64,000 nt of DNA, taken from assembly GCA_012270555.1 (NCBI GenBank), contig JAAXIC010000030.1, positions 127,103 to 191,102 on the forward strand. The letters are read 5' to 3'. Below are positions 8,327-17,790 of this stretch, one piece after another. Position 1 is the stretch's first letter; every line of letters begins with the position of its first letter. A program made the translations under genes and the position numbers. This DNA comes from Chloroflexota bacterium (GTDB lineage Bacteria > Chloroflexota > UBA11872 > VXOZ01). Under the pieces are notes generated by a model, which was given only the letters and a program-made list of their open reading frames with translations, ran no database searches and had not been told where the DNA came from.

Positions 8327-8712
8327 CCGCACTCTTTAGGTACATAAGGCGTCCTTCCGGCGCTGGTTTGTAGTGCATGCGGACAGCGGGACCTTTGTCG
8401 GCAGCGGTCGAACCGCAAGGCGCGGCTATTTCTGCAAGAAGTAACACAGCCATTGCCGATACTCCACGCGCTGGGAGAACGACTCCTTCTCGCCTGCTGA
8501 AGAGACGAGAGAGGGTTCGAACGAGTATAATCAAGTTATATTGAGTCAACTCGCTCTCCCAGTTCACATGCGCTTCGGGCAACCGTGTCCTATCCGCTGT
8601 CCGGCCCACCGCAAGAAGAAACATCCGCCTTTTGGTCGCTTCGTCCCACCTGAAAGCCAAGTAGTGAAGCTAGCCGTTAATCAGCCCCGTAAGCCGGGGC
8701 ATTGGAGGCTAC
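8327..8712. other. Gene-free stretch before the scramblase-like gene
   Basis: No supported gene. A minus-strand frame at 8226-8660 overlaps the lipoprotein end and lacks a start signal. A TATAAT hexamer occurs around 8524-8530. A short hairpin, GCCCCG-taagc-CGGGGC at 8684-8700, sits directly ahead of the GGAGG ribosome binding site of the next gene and might influence its translation. Confidence 0.4.
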
Positions 8713-9303
8713 ATGATTGACCTTTCACAACACCCGGAACTTTATGTGCGCCAGGAAATCGAGCATCTTGAGGTCTTTGTAGGCTTCGAGACCCAGAACC
8801 GCTACAGCGTGAGAACCCCCAGCGGCGAACAACTCCTCTACGCCTTCGAGGAGTCGAGCATGCTGGGACGCAACTTTCTCAGCTCACACCGACCGCTGAC
8901 AATCCACGTTGTCGACCGGAACAACACGGAAGTCATCAACGCCAGCCGCAGCTTCTTCTGGTTCCACTCTCACCTGCACGTCAGCGACGGCACGGGGCAG
9001 CGCATCGGATCGATGCAGCGTCGCTTCTCATTCCTGACCCGCAAATTCGACCTGATGGACGCAACCGGCAACGTAGTCGCGGAGATGCGCGGGCCGATAT
9101 TTCGCCCCTTCACGTTCATGGTCTACCGGCAGGGACAGGAAATCGGCCGCGTGACAAAGCAGTGGAGCGGCCTCGGCCGGGAGGCGTTCACCGACGCCGA
9201 CACCTTCAAAGTGGAAGTGGACACCAGCCGGACGGATCAGGACTTCTCGCTACTCATGCTGGCAAGCGCCATCTCGATCGATCTCGACTTCTTCGAGAAG
9301 TAG
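8713..9303 (+). CDS. Scramblase / LURP-one-like (tubby-fold) protein
   Basis: A 196-residue protein resembling the bacterial phospholipid scramblase/LURP-one-related family. The segment order fits the 12-stranded beta-barrel around a central helix: QEIEHLEVFVGFETQNRYSV, LLYAFEESSMLGRNF, then IGSMQRRFSFLTRKFDLMDA, VVAEMRGPIFRPFTFMV, GRVTKQWSGLGREAFTDADT and a closing hydrophobic helix (LLMLASAISIDLDFF). The biochemical role of bacterial members is unclear; they are probably not true lipid scramblases. The start has GGAGG seven bases upstream. It appears to be transcribed alone. Confidence 0.8.
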   Translation: MIDLSQHPELYVRQEIEHLEVFVGFETQNRYSVRTPSGEQLLYAFEESSMLGRNFLSSHRPLTIHVVDRNNTEVINASRSFFWFHSHLHVSDGTGQRIGSMQRRFSFLTRKFDLMDATGNVVAEMRGPIFRPFTFMVYRQGQEIGRVTKQWSGLGREAFTDADTFKVEVDTSRTDQDFSLLMLASAISIDLDFFEK

Positions 9304-9434
9304 TCGCGTGTTTACGCGCTAAGTTCCCCCACATGCCAAGGAGCATTTTGCTCCTGATTAACAAGGCGTGCGCATGCGGTGCAGGCAACTGCACTAGGTG
9401 TGGTCGGGTGAATCCAAGCGAGCTCAAGCGTGTC

Positions 9435-10256
9435 TTATGGTTTCGTCCCCATACATCCGCCAAATGCAAGAGCTGCCATGCCGCCGGGGAGGTCTTTCCA
9501 CTCGTCAAGTTCGTTGCGCCACTCGTCGAATTGCTCACGCGTGGCCAGACCGTGCTTCGTTGCCGCATCCACGATCTCGGGGGCGATGAACCAGTCCTTC
9601 ACAAACTGAGAGAAGAACCCCACGTCTTCTGCTGTGCCAAACGAGTCAAAAGAAGCACTCCCGCGCACGTCAACAAATCCGGCCGCAAGGAAGTGCGCCC
9701 CTAACTCTTTGCCCATTTCCGGATGGCCGCCGTTGCCCGCCAACAGCTTGGCAAACGTGTTCCAGGCAGACCGCATCTCGTCCTCTCCCGGCTCGATGAA
9801 GGAAGAGGAGACGATGAGTTCGCGGCTGAAAATGAGGCCACCCGGCTTCAAAACGCGTCTTGCCTCGTTGAGCGCCGCCGCGGTATCCGGGACGTGCGTG
9901 AGCACGGTGTGGCAAAAGGCGACGTCAAAATAGTCGTCATCAAAGGGCATTTCGGTCACGTCCCCTACGTGAAACGTCGCGTTTGCGTGACCGCCGGCCT
10001 CGGCAGCGGACCGGGCGATGGCAATCTGGGACTCTTCCATGTCGATGCCGTGAAACTCGCCGGGCTCGACCGCCTTGGCGAGACCAACTGAAATCGTTCC
10101 CGGGCCACAACCGAAATCCAGAAGCCGCTGGCCCGGCGTGAGGTGGGGAAGAAGCCGCGCAGCGTTGGTTTGAGCACTGCGCCTATCTAGCATTTGTAAG
10201 AACTCTTCCCCATAGCCCATGGTGTAGGAAGATTCCGTCTGAGTTTGATCGGACAT
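9435..10256 (-). CDS. Class I SAM-dependent methyltransferase
   Basis: A 273-residue Rossmann-fold methyltransferase with motif I LLDFGCGPGTISVGLA, an acidic residue in FHGIDMEESQI (motif II), FHVGDVTEMPFDDDYFDVAF (motif III/IV) and the ARRVLKPGGLIF loop. It resembles UbiE/COQ5-like small-molecule methyltransferases; the substrate is unknown. The ATG at 10256 has an AAGGAG seven to ten bases upstream and defines the start; the frame is open 15 codons further. The gene is divergent from the VOC-family gene, with about 280 bases of shared promoter space. Confidence 0.8.
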   Translation of the reverse strand: MSDQTQTESSYTMGYGEEFLQMLDRRSAQTNAARLLPHLTPGQRLLDFGCGPGTISVGLAKAVEPGEFHGIDMEESQIAIARSAAEAGGHANATFHVGDVTEMPFDDDYFDVAFCHTVLTHVPDTAAALNEARRVLKPGGLIFSRELIVSSSFIEPGEDEMRSAWNTFAKLLAGNGGHPEMGKELGAHFLAAGFVDVRGSASFDSFGTAEDVGFFSQFVKDWFIAPEIVDAATKHGLATREQFDEWRNELDEWKDLPGGMAALAFGGCMGTKP

Positions 10257-10538
10257 TGCGCATACTCCTTTGTTGCATGTTTCAAGAGTGCAACACTGCA
10301 CTGTGATTAGAATAGGGTGCTCCTATTCTAAGCCACGCCCTGCATGGCGTCCATGCGCACAAGCGGCATCTACAGGGATCGCTCTCAACCACGGCGGCTA
10401 CATTTGCGGTAGACTGAATCTAAGGGGCAGGCAGCACGTTTTGCCAACCCGTGAAGTGCTGCGTTGCCCCAACCAGCCGATTACAGCCCATACAGGCAGA
10501 CGCTTTGCGGGCGCAGAATCAGTGGATTGGAGGACTTC

Positions 10539-10973
10539 ATGCCACTAAATGTGTATCTAACATTCGAAGACAACTGCCGCGAAGCCTTCGATTTCTACCG
10601 ATCCGTCTTTGGCGGCGAGTATCTGATCGTTCAAACATTTGCCGACGGTCCGGGTGACATGGGAGTACCCGAGTCAGACGGTGACAGGATCATGCATGCA
10701 ACGATTTCACTCGGCGATAGCATCCTGATGGGCAGCGACACGCCTTCGAACTATCCCCAGGCGCTCACACCCGGCAACAATGTCTCACTCTCCTATACGC
10801 CCGCCAGCAGAGAAGAAACTGATGAAATATTCGGCAAACTCTCCGAAGGCGGGACGGTCAACATGCCGCTGGCAGATATGTTCTGGGGCGCTTACTTCGG
10901 GTCATGCACCGACAAGTTCGGCATCCACTGGCAGTTGAACTTCGAATTGCCCGGGGAGCAAGGGTCGGATTAG
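10539..10973 (+). CDS. VOC-family (PhnB/glyoxalase-like) protein
   Basis: A 144-residue protein of the vicinal oxygen chelate superfamily, closest by eye to the PhnB-like / 3-demethylubiquinone-9 methyltransferase-like group. It has NVYLTFEDNCREAFDFYRSV at the start, then IMHATISLGDSILMGSD, then NVSLSY, and a final WGAYFGSCTDKFGIHWQLNF block. Most members of this group have no proven enzyme activity. The ATG at 10539 follows a TTGGAGG at six bases; the frame is open further upstream but without a start signal. Confidence 0.8.
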   Translation: MPLNVYLTFEDNCREAFDFYRSVFGGEYLIVQTFADGPGDMGVPESDGDRIMHATISLGDSILMGSDTPSNYPQALTPGNNVSLSYTPASREETDEIFGKLSEGGTVNMPLADMFWGAYFGSCTDKFGIHWQLNFELPGEQGSD

Positions 10974-11101
10974 TAGGCATTTGGGCAGTTTTTGACACCA
11001 TACCGCCCTATGCATATGACTGCCTGAGTATTCCCGCATCCACCCCATAGACCTTAAGGCTACTGACCGCATTCTGCGGAAGCGCATAGTGGATTTAGCC
11101 G

Positions 11102-13264
11102 ATGAAACGACCACCTCAATTAAGCCGTCGCGAATTGATCGTCAGCGGTGCTGCGCTCGGTTTGGCCGCCTGCGGCGGGCCGGCCCGCGGCCGCGACCCG
11201 CTAAAGTCTATCCAGCAGGGCTTGGCCGCGGCGCCATTGCCGCCGCCCTGGGTGCCAATGGTTGTGCGCGGCACGGCGATTGAAGTTGCCGGCCACCGCT
11301 ATCGCTTCGATGCCGGTCCGTTTCCAACCAGTCTAGAAGTCAACGGCCCCGAATTCCTCTTCGACGCTATCAATCTCGATATCCGCGTCCAGGACGAATT
11401 GCTTGTCTGGCAGCGCGCGCGCACGATCTCGGTGGACGCCGCGGAGGTAGAGTTGCTGGCGCGAGGCAACGCAGGTGATCTGATTGCGCAGACGCGTGTA
11501 ACCATCAGTTACGACGGCACGTGCCGCTTTCGCGTAAGCCTCATCCCACAAGGCATCGTTACCATTGACTCCATTTTGCTCGACGTGCCAATTCTCCGTG
11601 ACGAGACTACCCACTACGCGCATCACCTGTTGGGCGCTGCCACCCTCACCTACTCCTCACTGGAAATCGGCAGATTGATAGAGGGACGACAGGCCATTTG
11701 GGGAGGCGGCCGCATTCCCGATAACGGCTGGTCGGGGGAAATCACGCCGCTATTCTGGGTGGGAAATCCTGACCAGGGCATTGTCTGGTTCACTGAGCAA
11801 TTGGCTGACCAGCAGCGCCAGGAACCCGCAATCCAAATACAGTTGCGGCCGGTAGAGGGAGCCATGCGCCTTCTGGTGGACTTCATCACCGCGCCGCTCG
11901 ACATGCCCGACACGGTGCATCTCGATTTTGGCTTGCAGCCGACTCCCGTACGGCCACCTGAGAGCCGGAGAAGCGCCATCAAGCCTGCGCGCGCCGAGTG
12001 GTGGCCGGAAGACAGCCGCATGGTGACACAATTTCCCATGCGCACGACCGGCGATACGCGCAGCACGCTTGAGTCCCTGCGTGATCAAGGCACCCAGGCA
12101 ATCATCCTGGAAGAAGGCTGGTCGGACGTGCCGGGGTTTCCGCACTTCGCGAGCGCGAAGCATGAAGACGCGTTTCACGACCTGGTAGGCCTTACCCACG
12201 ACACCGGCCTGATGGTGATTCCCACCATTTCCGCCGATACACTTTCCTTCGATGCCCCCGGAGCAGCAGAGTTACTAACAGACATGCCGCGGCCCATCAA
12301 TACTGATGTAATTAACGTGTCGCGAGCACCTGCTAATCAGGTCTCGGCAATGTTTCACACAGAAGCTACGGCAGAGTATTTCGAACTGGCTGTGCGCGCA
12401 TTTGCCGAGGAGTTTCAAATAGACGGCGTGAATGTGCTCATCGGCGAGCCGACGGTACGGGAGATGCTCCAAAATGAACGCAGTGCAGGCGCCAGGGCTG
12501 CACTGGACATCCAGGGCCGGCGCGATCTCTTGCGGCGGCTTTACGCGCTCTTCCACGGCGGTCTGCGCGAGAGAGATGAAGACGGCATCGTGATAGCACA
12601 CTCGCCAATGCCCTGGAGCATGATTCACAGCTATGCAGATCTGCTGATAACAGGACTCAACGGCTACCGGTCTATTGCCGTTCGCGGTGTCAGTGACGAA
12701 GCGCTTGCCAAACGCTGGCAACCTGAGGAAGTACCCTACCTCTACGGCGACGTGACTCACAGGGTACCAACAGTCTTCCAAGTGCCTACGTCCGATACAC
12801 TCTTCAGCGTTGGTGCTGGGGGTTATGAGCGCGAAGAATTGACGACCGACCAAGAGCTTTTCGGATTGGCGGCGGTGCACAATACCTCACTGTGGCCGGA
12901 AGAATTAGCGCCTTTTGCTCCTTTCGCAGAGCTAGACCGCTTGGAAGAACTGCGCAAGAGCCTGGGCTTTGGCAATGCATCCTGGCATCCGTACTGGATA
13001 GTACAGGAACGCCTCGTAGTACAGCCACCCAGCACGTTGTACGGGTACTGGTACACGGGTTCAGGGTCTATGCTCTTGCTTCTGCTCAACGGGGCCGAAT
13101 ATGATCAGGACATCTTGGTCGAGGTGGCCGCAGCGTCCAACGGCGACGCGAGGCTGCTCGCGGAAGAAGTTTGGCAAGGTCTACCCGCCCGTACCCGCGA
13201 CAACCTGATCATTACCACGCTGGCGCCCTCGCAGTTTGCAGTGTTGCGCATCGAAGCGGGTTAG
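11102..13264 (+). CDS. Tat-exported lipoprotein with glycoside-hydrolase-like barrel
   Basis: A 720-residue protein. The N-terminus SRRELIVSGAALGLAACGG combines a twin-arginine motif with a lipobox-like Cys, so it is probably exported folded and lipid-anchored. Residues about 55-290 are beta-rich, like the N-terminal domains of glycoside-hydrolase-like DUF6067 proteins. Residues about 300-620 look like a TIM barrel (WWPEDSRMVTQFPMRTTGDT, IILEEGWSDVPGF, DGVNVLIGEP), and the end is a beta-sandwich with YGYWYTGSGSMLLLLLNGAE. Substrate and catalytic residues cannot be assigned. It is flanked by unrelated genes and followed by tpiA in convergent orientation. Confidence 0.65.
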   Translation: MKRPPQLSRRELIVSGAALGLAACGGPARGRDPLKSIQQGLAAAPLPPPWVPMVVRGTAIEVAGHRYRFDAGPFPTSLEVNGPEFLFDAINLDIRVQDELLVWQRARTISVDAAEVELLARGNAGDLIAQTRVTISYDGTCRFRVSLIPQGIVTIDSILLDVPILRDETTHYAHHLLGAATLTYSSLEIGRLIEGRQAIWGGGRIPDNGWSGEITPLFWVGNPDQGIVWFTEQLADQQRQEPAIQIQLRPVEGAMRLLVDFITAPLDMPDTVHLDFGLQPTPVRPPESRRSAIKPARAEWWPEDSRMVTQFPMRTTGDTRSTLESLRDQGTQAIILEEGWSDVPGFPHFASAKHEDAFHDLVGLTHDTGLMVIPTISADTLSFDAPGAAELLTDMPRPINTDVINVSRAPANQVSAMFHTEATAEYFELAVRAFAEEFQIDGVNVLIGEPTVREMLQNERSAGARAALDIQGRRDLLRRLYALFHGGLRERDEDGIVIAHSPMPWSMIHSYADLLITGLNGYRSIAVRGVSDEALAKRWQPEEVPYLYGDVTHRVPTVFQVPTSDTLFSVGAGGYEREELTTDQELFGLAAVHNTSLWPEELAPFAPFAELDRLEELRKSLGFGNASWHPYWIVQERLVVQPPSTLYGYWYTGSGSMLLLLLNGAEYDQDILVEVAAASNGDARLLAEEVWQGLPARTRDNLIITTLAPSQFAVLRIEAG

Positions 13265-13392
13265 CTGGCGCTGCCGCGCATAATCGCTTCCGGCCAAGCA
13301 CCCGGCTCTCGGTCTCAGCCAAGCAATCAAGCCAGAGCAAGCGCTAAGACGTACACCATCGAACAGCCGCAGCCACAAGGGCTGACGGCGGT

Positions 13393-14172
13393 CTAGCGCC
13401 CCAAGCTCGCAGCGTGAGCGGCGCGGGTCTGGTTTGCGAGGGATACAAAGTCATCCGCGATCAGGCTCGCTCCGCCCACCAGTCCGCCGTCGACTTCCGG
13501 CTGTGCGATGATGTCAGGCCAAACACCGGGATTGATGCTGCCGCCATACAGGATGCGGATGGCCGCAGCCGTTGGCGTACCGCACTCACGGCTAATCACT
13601 TCGCGCACGAGACCACTCGTGTCGTTCGCTTCTGCCGGCGATGCGGCGCGGCCGGTGCCAATGGCCCACACCGGCTCATACGCCACGATTGCCGCCGCGG
13701 CCTGTTGAGCGGATAGCCCTGCAAGCGCCTGCGTGGCTTGGCGATCCAGCACTTCCTGAGTCTTTCCCGCGCGGTTCTCGTCGTCGGTCTCACCCACGCA
13801 GACGATAGGGGTCAGCCCGTGCGCGATCGCCGCCACGACTTTATGGTTAACCATGGTGTCAGTTTCGCCAAAGTGGCTCCGCCGTTCAGAGTGGCCGATG
13901 ATCACATGGGTGCAAAGATCCTGCACCATCCGCGGCGATACTTCACCCGTATACGCACCCTCGACTTCCCAATGCATGTTCTGCGCACCCACGGCGATTG
14001 TGGTCTCCTGCACGGCATCCCGCACCCCAGCAAGCGCAAGGAACGGCGGACAAATAATCACGTCGATTTCCTCCAGCGCGCGCAGTCCCTCTCTCATGTC
14101 GCTTGCGAGCGCGACGGCTTGAGGAAGGGTCTTGTTCATCTTCCAGTTTCCGGCAATGACAAACTTTCGCAT
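13393..14172 (-). CDS. tpiA: Triosephosphate isomerase
   Basis: A 259-residue TIM-barrel enzyme interconverting dihydroxyacetone phosphate and glyceraldehyde 3-phosphate in glycolysis and gluconeogenesis. All catalytic elements are present: N9 and K11 (GNWKMN), H94 (VIIGHSERR), E166 ([11 protein letters not shown]) and the phosphate-binding [10 protein letters not shown] loop near residue 210. The length is normal. An AGGAAAAT-type purine stretch precedes the ATG. It is transcribed away from the cysteine desulfurase gene, with a near-perfect 20-bp palindrome in the shared upstream region, and it convergently meets the glycosidase-like gene. Confidence 0.97.
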   Translation of the reverse strand: MRKFVIAGNWKMNKTLPQAVALASDMREGLRALEEIDVIICPPFLALAGVRDAVQETTIAVGAQNMHWEVEGAYTGEVSPRMVQDLCTHVIIGHSERRSHFGETDTMVNHKVVAAIAHGLTPIVCVGETDDENRAGKTQEVLDRQATQALAGLSAQQAAAAIVAYEPVWAIGTGRAASPAEANDTSGLVREVISRECGTPTAAAIRILYGGSINPGVWPDIIAQPEVDGGLVGGASLIADDFVSLANQTRAAHAASLGR

Positions 14173-14298
14173 ATTTTCCTCTGTCCTTACACTCAGTTTT
14201 GCCGAGCTTGGCTGATAGGCAGCCTATCCTTTTGCCGCAACATCGACAATCCCACCGACGCTCCGCTCGGCCCAGCCTATGCAAACACGAGACAACGA

Positions 14299-14318
14299 GT
14301 TCATGCTATAGTATGAAC
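14299..14318. promoter_or_regulatory. 20-bp near-perfect palindrome between tpiA and nifS
   Basis: GTTCATGCTATAGTATGAAC has six-base perfect arms and differs from its own reverse complement at only one base pair per half. It lies in the 296-base divergent region between tpiA and the cysteine desulfurase gene and includes CTATAG, which resembles a -10 element. It fits an operator for a dimeric repressor. The regulator is unknown. Confidence 0.4.
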
Positions 14319-14468
14319 GTACTTTACCCATGTCTTCTTACATGTACTAAGCAATCTCACTGAACGTCACCAAGCCGACCCGCCCTCACGCCCTCTCTCC
14401 AGACCGAGACAGACACGCAAAGCTCGCGTAAGCGTCCTACGGCTTCGACTTCTGATACCGTGAATGTG

Positions 14469-15656
14469 ATGCCACAGCGCAGAATCTATCTGGACTATGC
14501 CGCCACGAGCCCGCTTGATCCGCGCGTCGTGGAGGCAATGCTCCCGTACCTTACCGACGTCTATGGCAACCCTTCCAGCCTGCATGCGACCGGACGGCGC
14601 GCCCGGCGCGCGCTAGAGGACGCCCGAGAGCAAATCGCGTCCACGCTGGCGTGTCAACCCACCGAGATTCTCTTTACAAGCGGCGGCACCGAGAGTGACA
14701 ATTGCGCCGTACTCGGCATTGCCCGCGCGCAACGCGCCGCCGGACGGGGCAACCACGTCATCACCAGCCAGATCGAGCACCACGCTGTGCTCCATGCGTG
14801 CGCCCAGCTTGAAGCGGAAGGCTTCCGCGTCACGTATCTGCCAGTTGACGCGTACGGCCTGGTGGACCCGCACGCCGTGGCAGCGGCTCTTTCAGACAAC
14901 ACAGTACTCGTCTCCATTATGGCGGTTAACAACGAAATCGGCACCGTCGAGCCTGTCCCGGAGATCGCGTCAATTTGCCGGAGTCGTGACGTTCCAATGC
15001 ACACCGACGCGGTCCAAGCCATGGGCAATCTTGAGGTAAGCGTTGCCACTTGGGGCGTGGATGCGCTCTCGCTCACGGCCCACAAGTGCTATGGGCCGAA
15101 GGGTGTCGGGTTGCTCGTCTTGCGCCAGGGCCTACCGTTTCAACCACTGATGGCGGGCGGCGGGCAGGAACGTGAGCAACGGCCCGGTACTGAGAACGTC
15201 GCCGCAATTGTCGGCATGGCGGCAGCGCTCCACATCGCCCATGAAGAGCGCGCCGATCGCGTCGCGCATGCCCAAGCGCTGCGCGAGCGGCTGGAGCAAG
15301 GTATCGAGACCCGTCTACCCTGGGCGCAGAAAAACGGACACCCTACCCGGCGGGTCGCGAACATTTCCAACGTTTCGTTTCCCGGTGTCTCGAACGAGAT
15401 TCTCCTTCTGCGCCTGGACTTGGCCGGCATGGATGTCTCCAACGGCGCGGCGTGTACGTCCGGCACCGTCGAACCCTCACACGTGCTGCGCGCACTCGGC
15501 AAGTCGGATGAAGTGGCGGCCAGCGCACTCCGCTTCAGCCTGGGCAAAGACACCTCCCATGCGGACATCGCTGCTGCGCTTGAGATCTTGGAGAGTACCG
15601 TCCCTGCCTTGCGCGCAGAAACAGCCGTCACTTTTGAAAGCAGCGGCTTGTCTTGA
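14469..15656 (+). CDS. Cysteine desulfurase (NifS/IscS family)
   Basis: A 395-residue PLP enzyme that takes sulfur from cysteine for Fe-S clusters and thio-modification of tRNA. The sequence shows RRIYLDYAATSPLDPRV at the start, FTSGGTESDN for cofactor binding, the SQIEHHAVLH histidine motif, the Schiff-base lysine in LTAHKCYGPKGVG and the persulfide cysteine in SNGAACTSGT on a flexible loop. The loop is of the shorter group II/NifS-like kind by eye rather than the longer IscS loop. GTG at 14460 or ATG at 14469 could start it; neither has a clear ribosome binding site. No iscU, mnmA or thiI neighbour is visible, so the partner is unknown. Confidence 0.93.
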   Translation: MPQRRIYLDYAATSPLDPRVVEAMLPYLTDVYGNPSSLHATGRRARRALEDAREQIASTLACQPTEILFTSGGTESDNCAVLGIARAQRAAGRGNHVITSQIEHHAVLHACAQLEAEGFRVTYLPVDAYGLVDPHAVAAALSDNTVLVSIMAVNNEIGTVEPVPEIASICRSRDVPMHTDAVQAMGNLEVSVATWGVDALSLTAHKCYGPKGVGLLVLRQGLPFQPLMAGGGQEREQRPGTENVAAIVGMAAALHIAHEERADRVAHAQALRERLEQGIETRLPWAQKNGHPTRRVANISNVSFPGVSNEILLLRLDLAGMDVSNGAACTSGTVEPSHVLRALGKSDEVAASALRFSLGKDTSHADIAAALEILESTVPALRAETAVTFESSGLS

Positions 15657-15737
15657 ATTAACCAGCGACGTGCTTGGCGGTAGCCAACGTCTGCGTCTCA
15701 CCGCCAATGACGCTAGATTCTGCCGGTTGACCCTACG

Positions 15738-16043
15738 ATGAACTTGCTTGACGTTGAGATCTTTTCGCACACACTCGGCGACTATCTCGCCCTCGTGCCG
15801 CCAGTGGTGGCTCTTGGCTTCTTGTTAGGAAGCCTCGAGTCGACTGCCTACCATGTCTTCTTTGGGCGGGGCGACCGCACGACGTTCTGGTACTTGGGAA
15901 TTGGGCTTGCGGGATTCTGGTTGGGTCATCTCGCAGCGGAATACATAGGAGCCATCTTTCCACCGGTGGGGCTGCTCCACGCGGCGGAAGCTTCGGCCGC
16001 ATGTATTACGCTGCTGTATATTGCGGATTACGTGCGCAGTTGA
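15738..16043 (+). CDS. Small three-helix membrane protein
   Basis: A 101-residue hydrophobic protein with about three membrane segments (near residues 15-38, 48-75 and 78-97). A few polar residues sit within helices (His and Glu in GHLAAEYIG and LLHAAEAS). I do not recognise the family. It starts 81 bases after the cysteine desulfurase and precedes the YtxH-like gene by about 70 bases, so the three may be co-transcribed. It looks like a real small gene because the hydrophobic pattern is regular and the frame closes just before the next gene's leader. Confidence 0.6.
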   Translation: MNLLDVEIFSHTLGDYLALVPPVVALGFLLGSLESTAYHVFFGRGDRTTFWYLGIGLAGFWLGHLAAEYIGAIFPPVGLLHAAEASAACITLLYIADYVRS

Positions 16044-16111
16044 TACAATTTAAGTATAGAGAGCTAGTTTTAGGGCCTTTGTAGGCACATTTGAGCACAG
16101 GAAGGCAAGGA

Positions 16112-16444
16112 ATGCCCAAGAATACGGGAAGTTTCATATTCGGCTTGACGTTTGGCGCGCTGTGCGGTGTGGTCATGGCACTGCTGCTGACGCCCCAGAG
16201 CGGGGAAGAGACCCGCGAACTCCTTGGCAAGAAGACGGATGACCTCAAGCGAGGCGCTGAAGACGCGGTTGGGCGCGCGCGTGAGAGCACTGCGGGCTTC
16301 GTGGAGCGCGGCCGCAGTATCGCCGAAGACGCGCAAACGCGGCTGCACGGACTGCACGCCACCGAGCAACCCGAGCCAGAGCCGCTGCCGGAGCCGCAAC
16401 CGGAGTTGCAGCCGGAACGAGCGGAGAGCCAGGTCCAAGTCTGA
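16112..16444 (+). CDS. YtxH-domain protein
   Basis: A 110-residue protein with one N-terminal membrane helix (FIFGLTFGALCGVVMALLLT) directly followed by PQSGEETRELLGKKTDDLKR, the hallmark of the YtxH/Gas-vesicle-like stress protein family. The rest is an amphipathic charged helix and a Pro-Glu-rich repeat tail (EPEPLPEPQPELQPE). YtxH proteins are membrane-anchored general stress proteins of unclear role. The ATG at 16112 has AGGCAAGGA just upstream; a TTG seven codons earlier is less likely. An intrinsic terminator lies about 135 bases downstream. Confidence 0.85.
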   Translation: MPKNTGSFIFGLTFGALCGVVMALLLTPQSGEETRELLGKKTDDLKRGAEDAVGRARESTAGFVERGRSIAEDAQTRLHGLHATEQPEPEPLPEPQPELQPERAESQVQV

Positions 16445-16472
16445 TCAGTCCTGCAGCAGCACGACGGTAGTC

Positions 16473-16490
16473 GCTCGAGGCTAGCCTCGA
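16473..16490. repeat. Perfect 18-bp palindrome
   Basis: CTCGAGGCTAGCCTCGAG equals its own reverse complement over all 18 bases. It lies 28 bases after the YtxH gene stop and about 90 bases before the terminator. It could be a binding site or a loop-less cruciform. No other copy was seen in the window. Confidence 0.5.
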
Positions 16491-16578
16491 GGCACGTCGC
16501 TCATTATGTAGCTTGGGACAGGCCGATCGGCAAAGACAAACGGGGAGGGGCCGTATCCTAAAGCAATTGCCTCCCCAA

Positions 16579-16613
16579 ACCTTCCCGTGCCCACACGGGA
16601 AGGTGTTTTGTTT
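16579..16613 (+). terminator. Rho-independent terminator
   Basis: ACCTTCCCGTG (16579-16589) pairs perfectly with CACGGGAAGGT (16594-16604) across a four-base loop and is followed by GTTTTGTTT. It ends the transcript of the YtxH gene before the SAM-recycling operon begins. Confidence 0.85.
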
Positions 16614-16780
16614 AATCTTGGTGTAGCCACGCCTTCTGCGCCGGGATGTCAGCACGCAGGTGGCCTTGCTACAGTCCGTTTTCGACCGAGAGGAAAGAGC
16701 AGCGTGAGCAATTGGCAGTGAGATCATCCAGTACGCAAAAAGAGAAAGAGCTCCAGTCTGATGGGGATGCAAGCGACCTG

Positions 16781-17653
16781 ATGAGGACGCAAGCGACGGC
16801 CAGAGTCGGCATCGTCGGCGGCACGGGCTTTGCCGACATCGAAGGTTTGCAAGACCGTCGGGACGTGCACATTGCCACCCCGTTCGGACCGCCGAGCGAT
16901 GCGTATACGTTGGGCACGTTGCACGGCGTCCCTCTGGCTTTCTTGCCCCGGCATGGCCGCGGACATTACATCCAACCCAGTGACCTGAATGCCCACGCCA
17001 ATATCTTTGGGTTCAAACGCCTCGGCGTCGAGTTCCTCATTTCGATTTCCGCGTGCGGCTCACTGCGTCAAGAACTCGCCCCCCAGCACATACTGGTGCC
17101 GGATCAACTGTACGATCACACGAAACGACGTGTGAGTACGTTCTTTGGCGACGGCATCGTGGCCCACGTCGGCTTTGCCCAACCGTTCTGCCCGGTGCTC
17201 AGCAGCACGCTCTTTGAGACCGGCCAAGCGCTCGGCATCGCAATGCACAGCGGCGGCACGTACATCTGCATTGAGGGCCCGCAGTTCTCAACAAAGGCCG
17301 AGTCAGAAGTCTACCGCAGTTGGGGTATGGATGTGATCGGTATGACGGCGGTGCCGGAAGCCAAGCTGGCGCGGGAGGCGGAAATCTGTTACGCCACGCT
17401 CGCCTGTGTCACGGACTACGACGTGTGGCACGAAACAGCCGGCGAGGTTACGGTAGAGATGGTAATTGAAAACCTGCAACAGAATGTCGATCACGCCAAG
17501 GAGATCGTGCGGCGCGCCATCACCGCGCTGCCGGATGAGCGCAGCGCCTGTCAATGTCCTGAGGCGCTTGCCAACGCCATCATCACCGCGCCGGACAGCA
17601 TTCCGGCCGCCCAGCGTGCTACGCTAGATCTGATTGTCGGCAAATACATCTAG
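16781..17653 (+). CDS. mtnP: S-methyl-5'-thioadenosine phosphorylase
   Basis: A 290-residue purine nucleoside phosphorylase-family enzyme that splits methylthioadenosine into adenine and 5-methylthioribose 1-phosphate. Motifs visible are GIVGGTGFADIEG, LPRHGRGH for phosphate binding, SACGSLRQELAPQ, CIEGPQFSTKAESEVYRSWG and the base-binding CVTDYDVWH aspartates that select adenine over hypoxanthine. The start is uncertain: the frame is open to 16646, and GTG at 16718 would add 21 residues, but 16781 gives the family length. It opens a same-strand run of SAM-cycle genes. Confidence 0.93.
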   Translation: MRTQATARVGIVGGTGFADIEGLQDRRDVHIATPFGPPSDAYTLGTLHGVPLAFLPRHGRGHYIQPSDLNAHANIFGFKRLGVEFLISISACGSLRQELAPQHILVPDQLYDHTKRRVSTFFGDGIVAHVGFAQPFCPVLSSTLFETGQALGIAMHSGGTYICIEGPQFSTKAESEVYRSWGMDVIGMTAVPEAKLAREAEICYATLACVTDYDVWHETAGEVTVEMVIENLQQNVDHAKEIVRRAITALPDERSACQCPEALANAIITAPDSIPAAQRATLDLIVGKYI

Positions 17654-17790
17654 AACCGAGAGAGACAAACGGATATATCCTAAAGCCATGAACGATACCG
17701 CTGTGTGGCTGCCATACACCTCTCTTCCTTGGTGGAAGCCACTGCAAAACTCTGCCAAGCAGTTGGACTTGAACTGGATCGGCACCGATT

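Noticed and set aside
16445-16780. SAM or SAH riboswitch before the SAM-cycle operon
   Set aside because: I looked for the conserved cores by eye and found only a terminator and a palindrome. The consensus pairing of known SAM or SAH classes was not visible.
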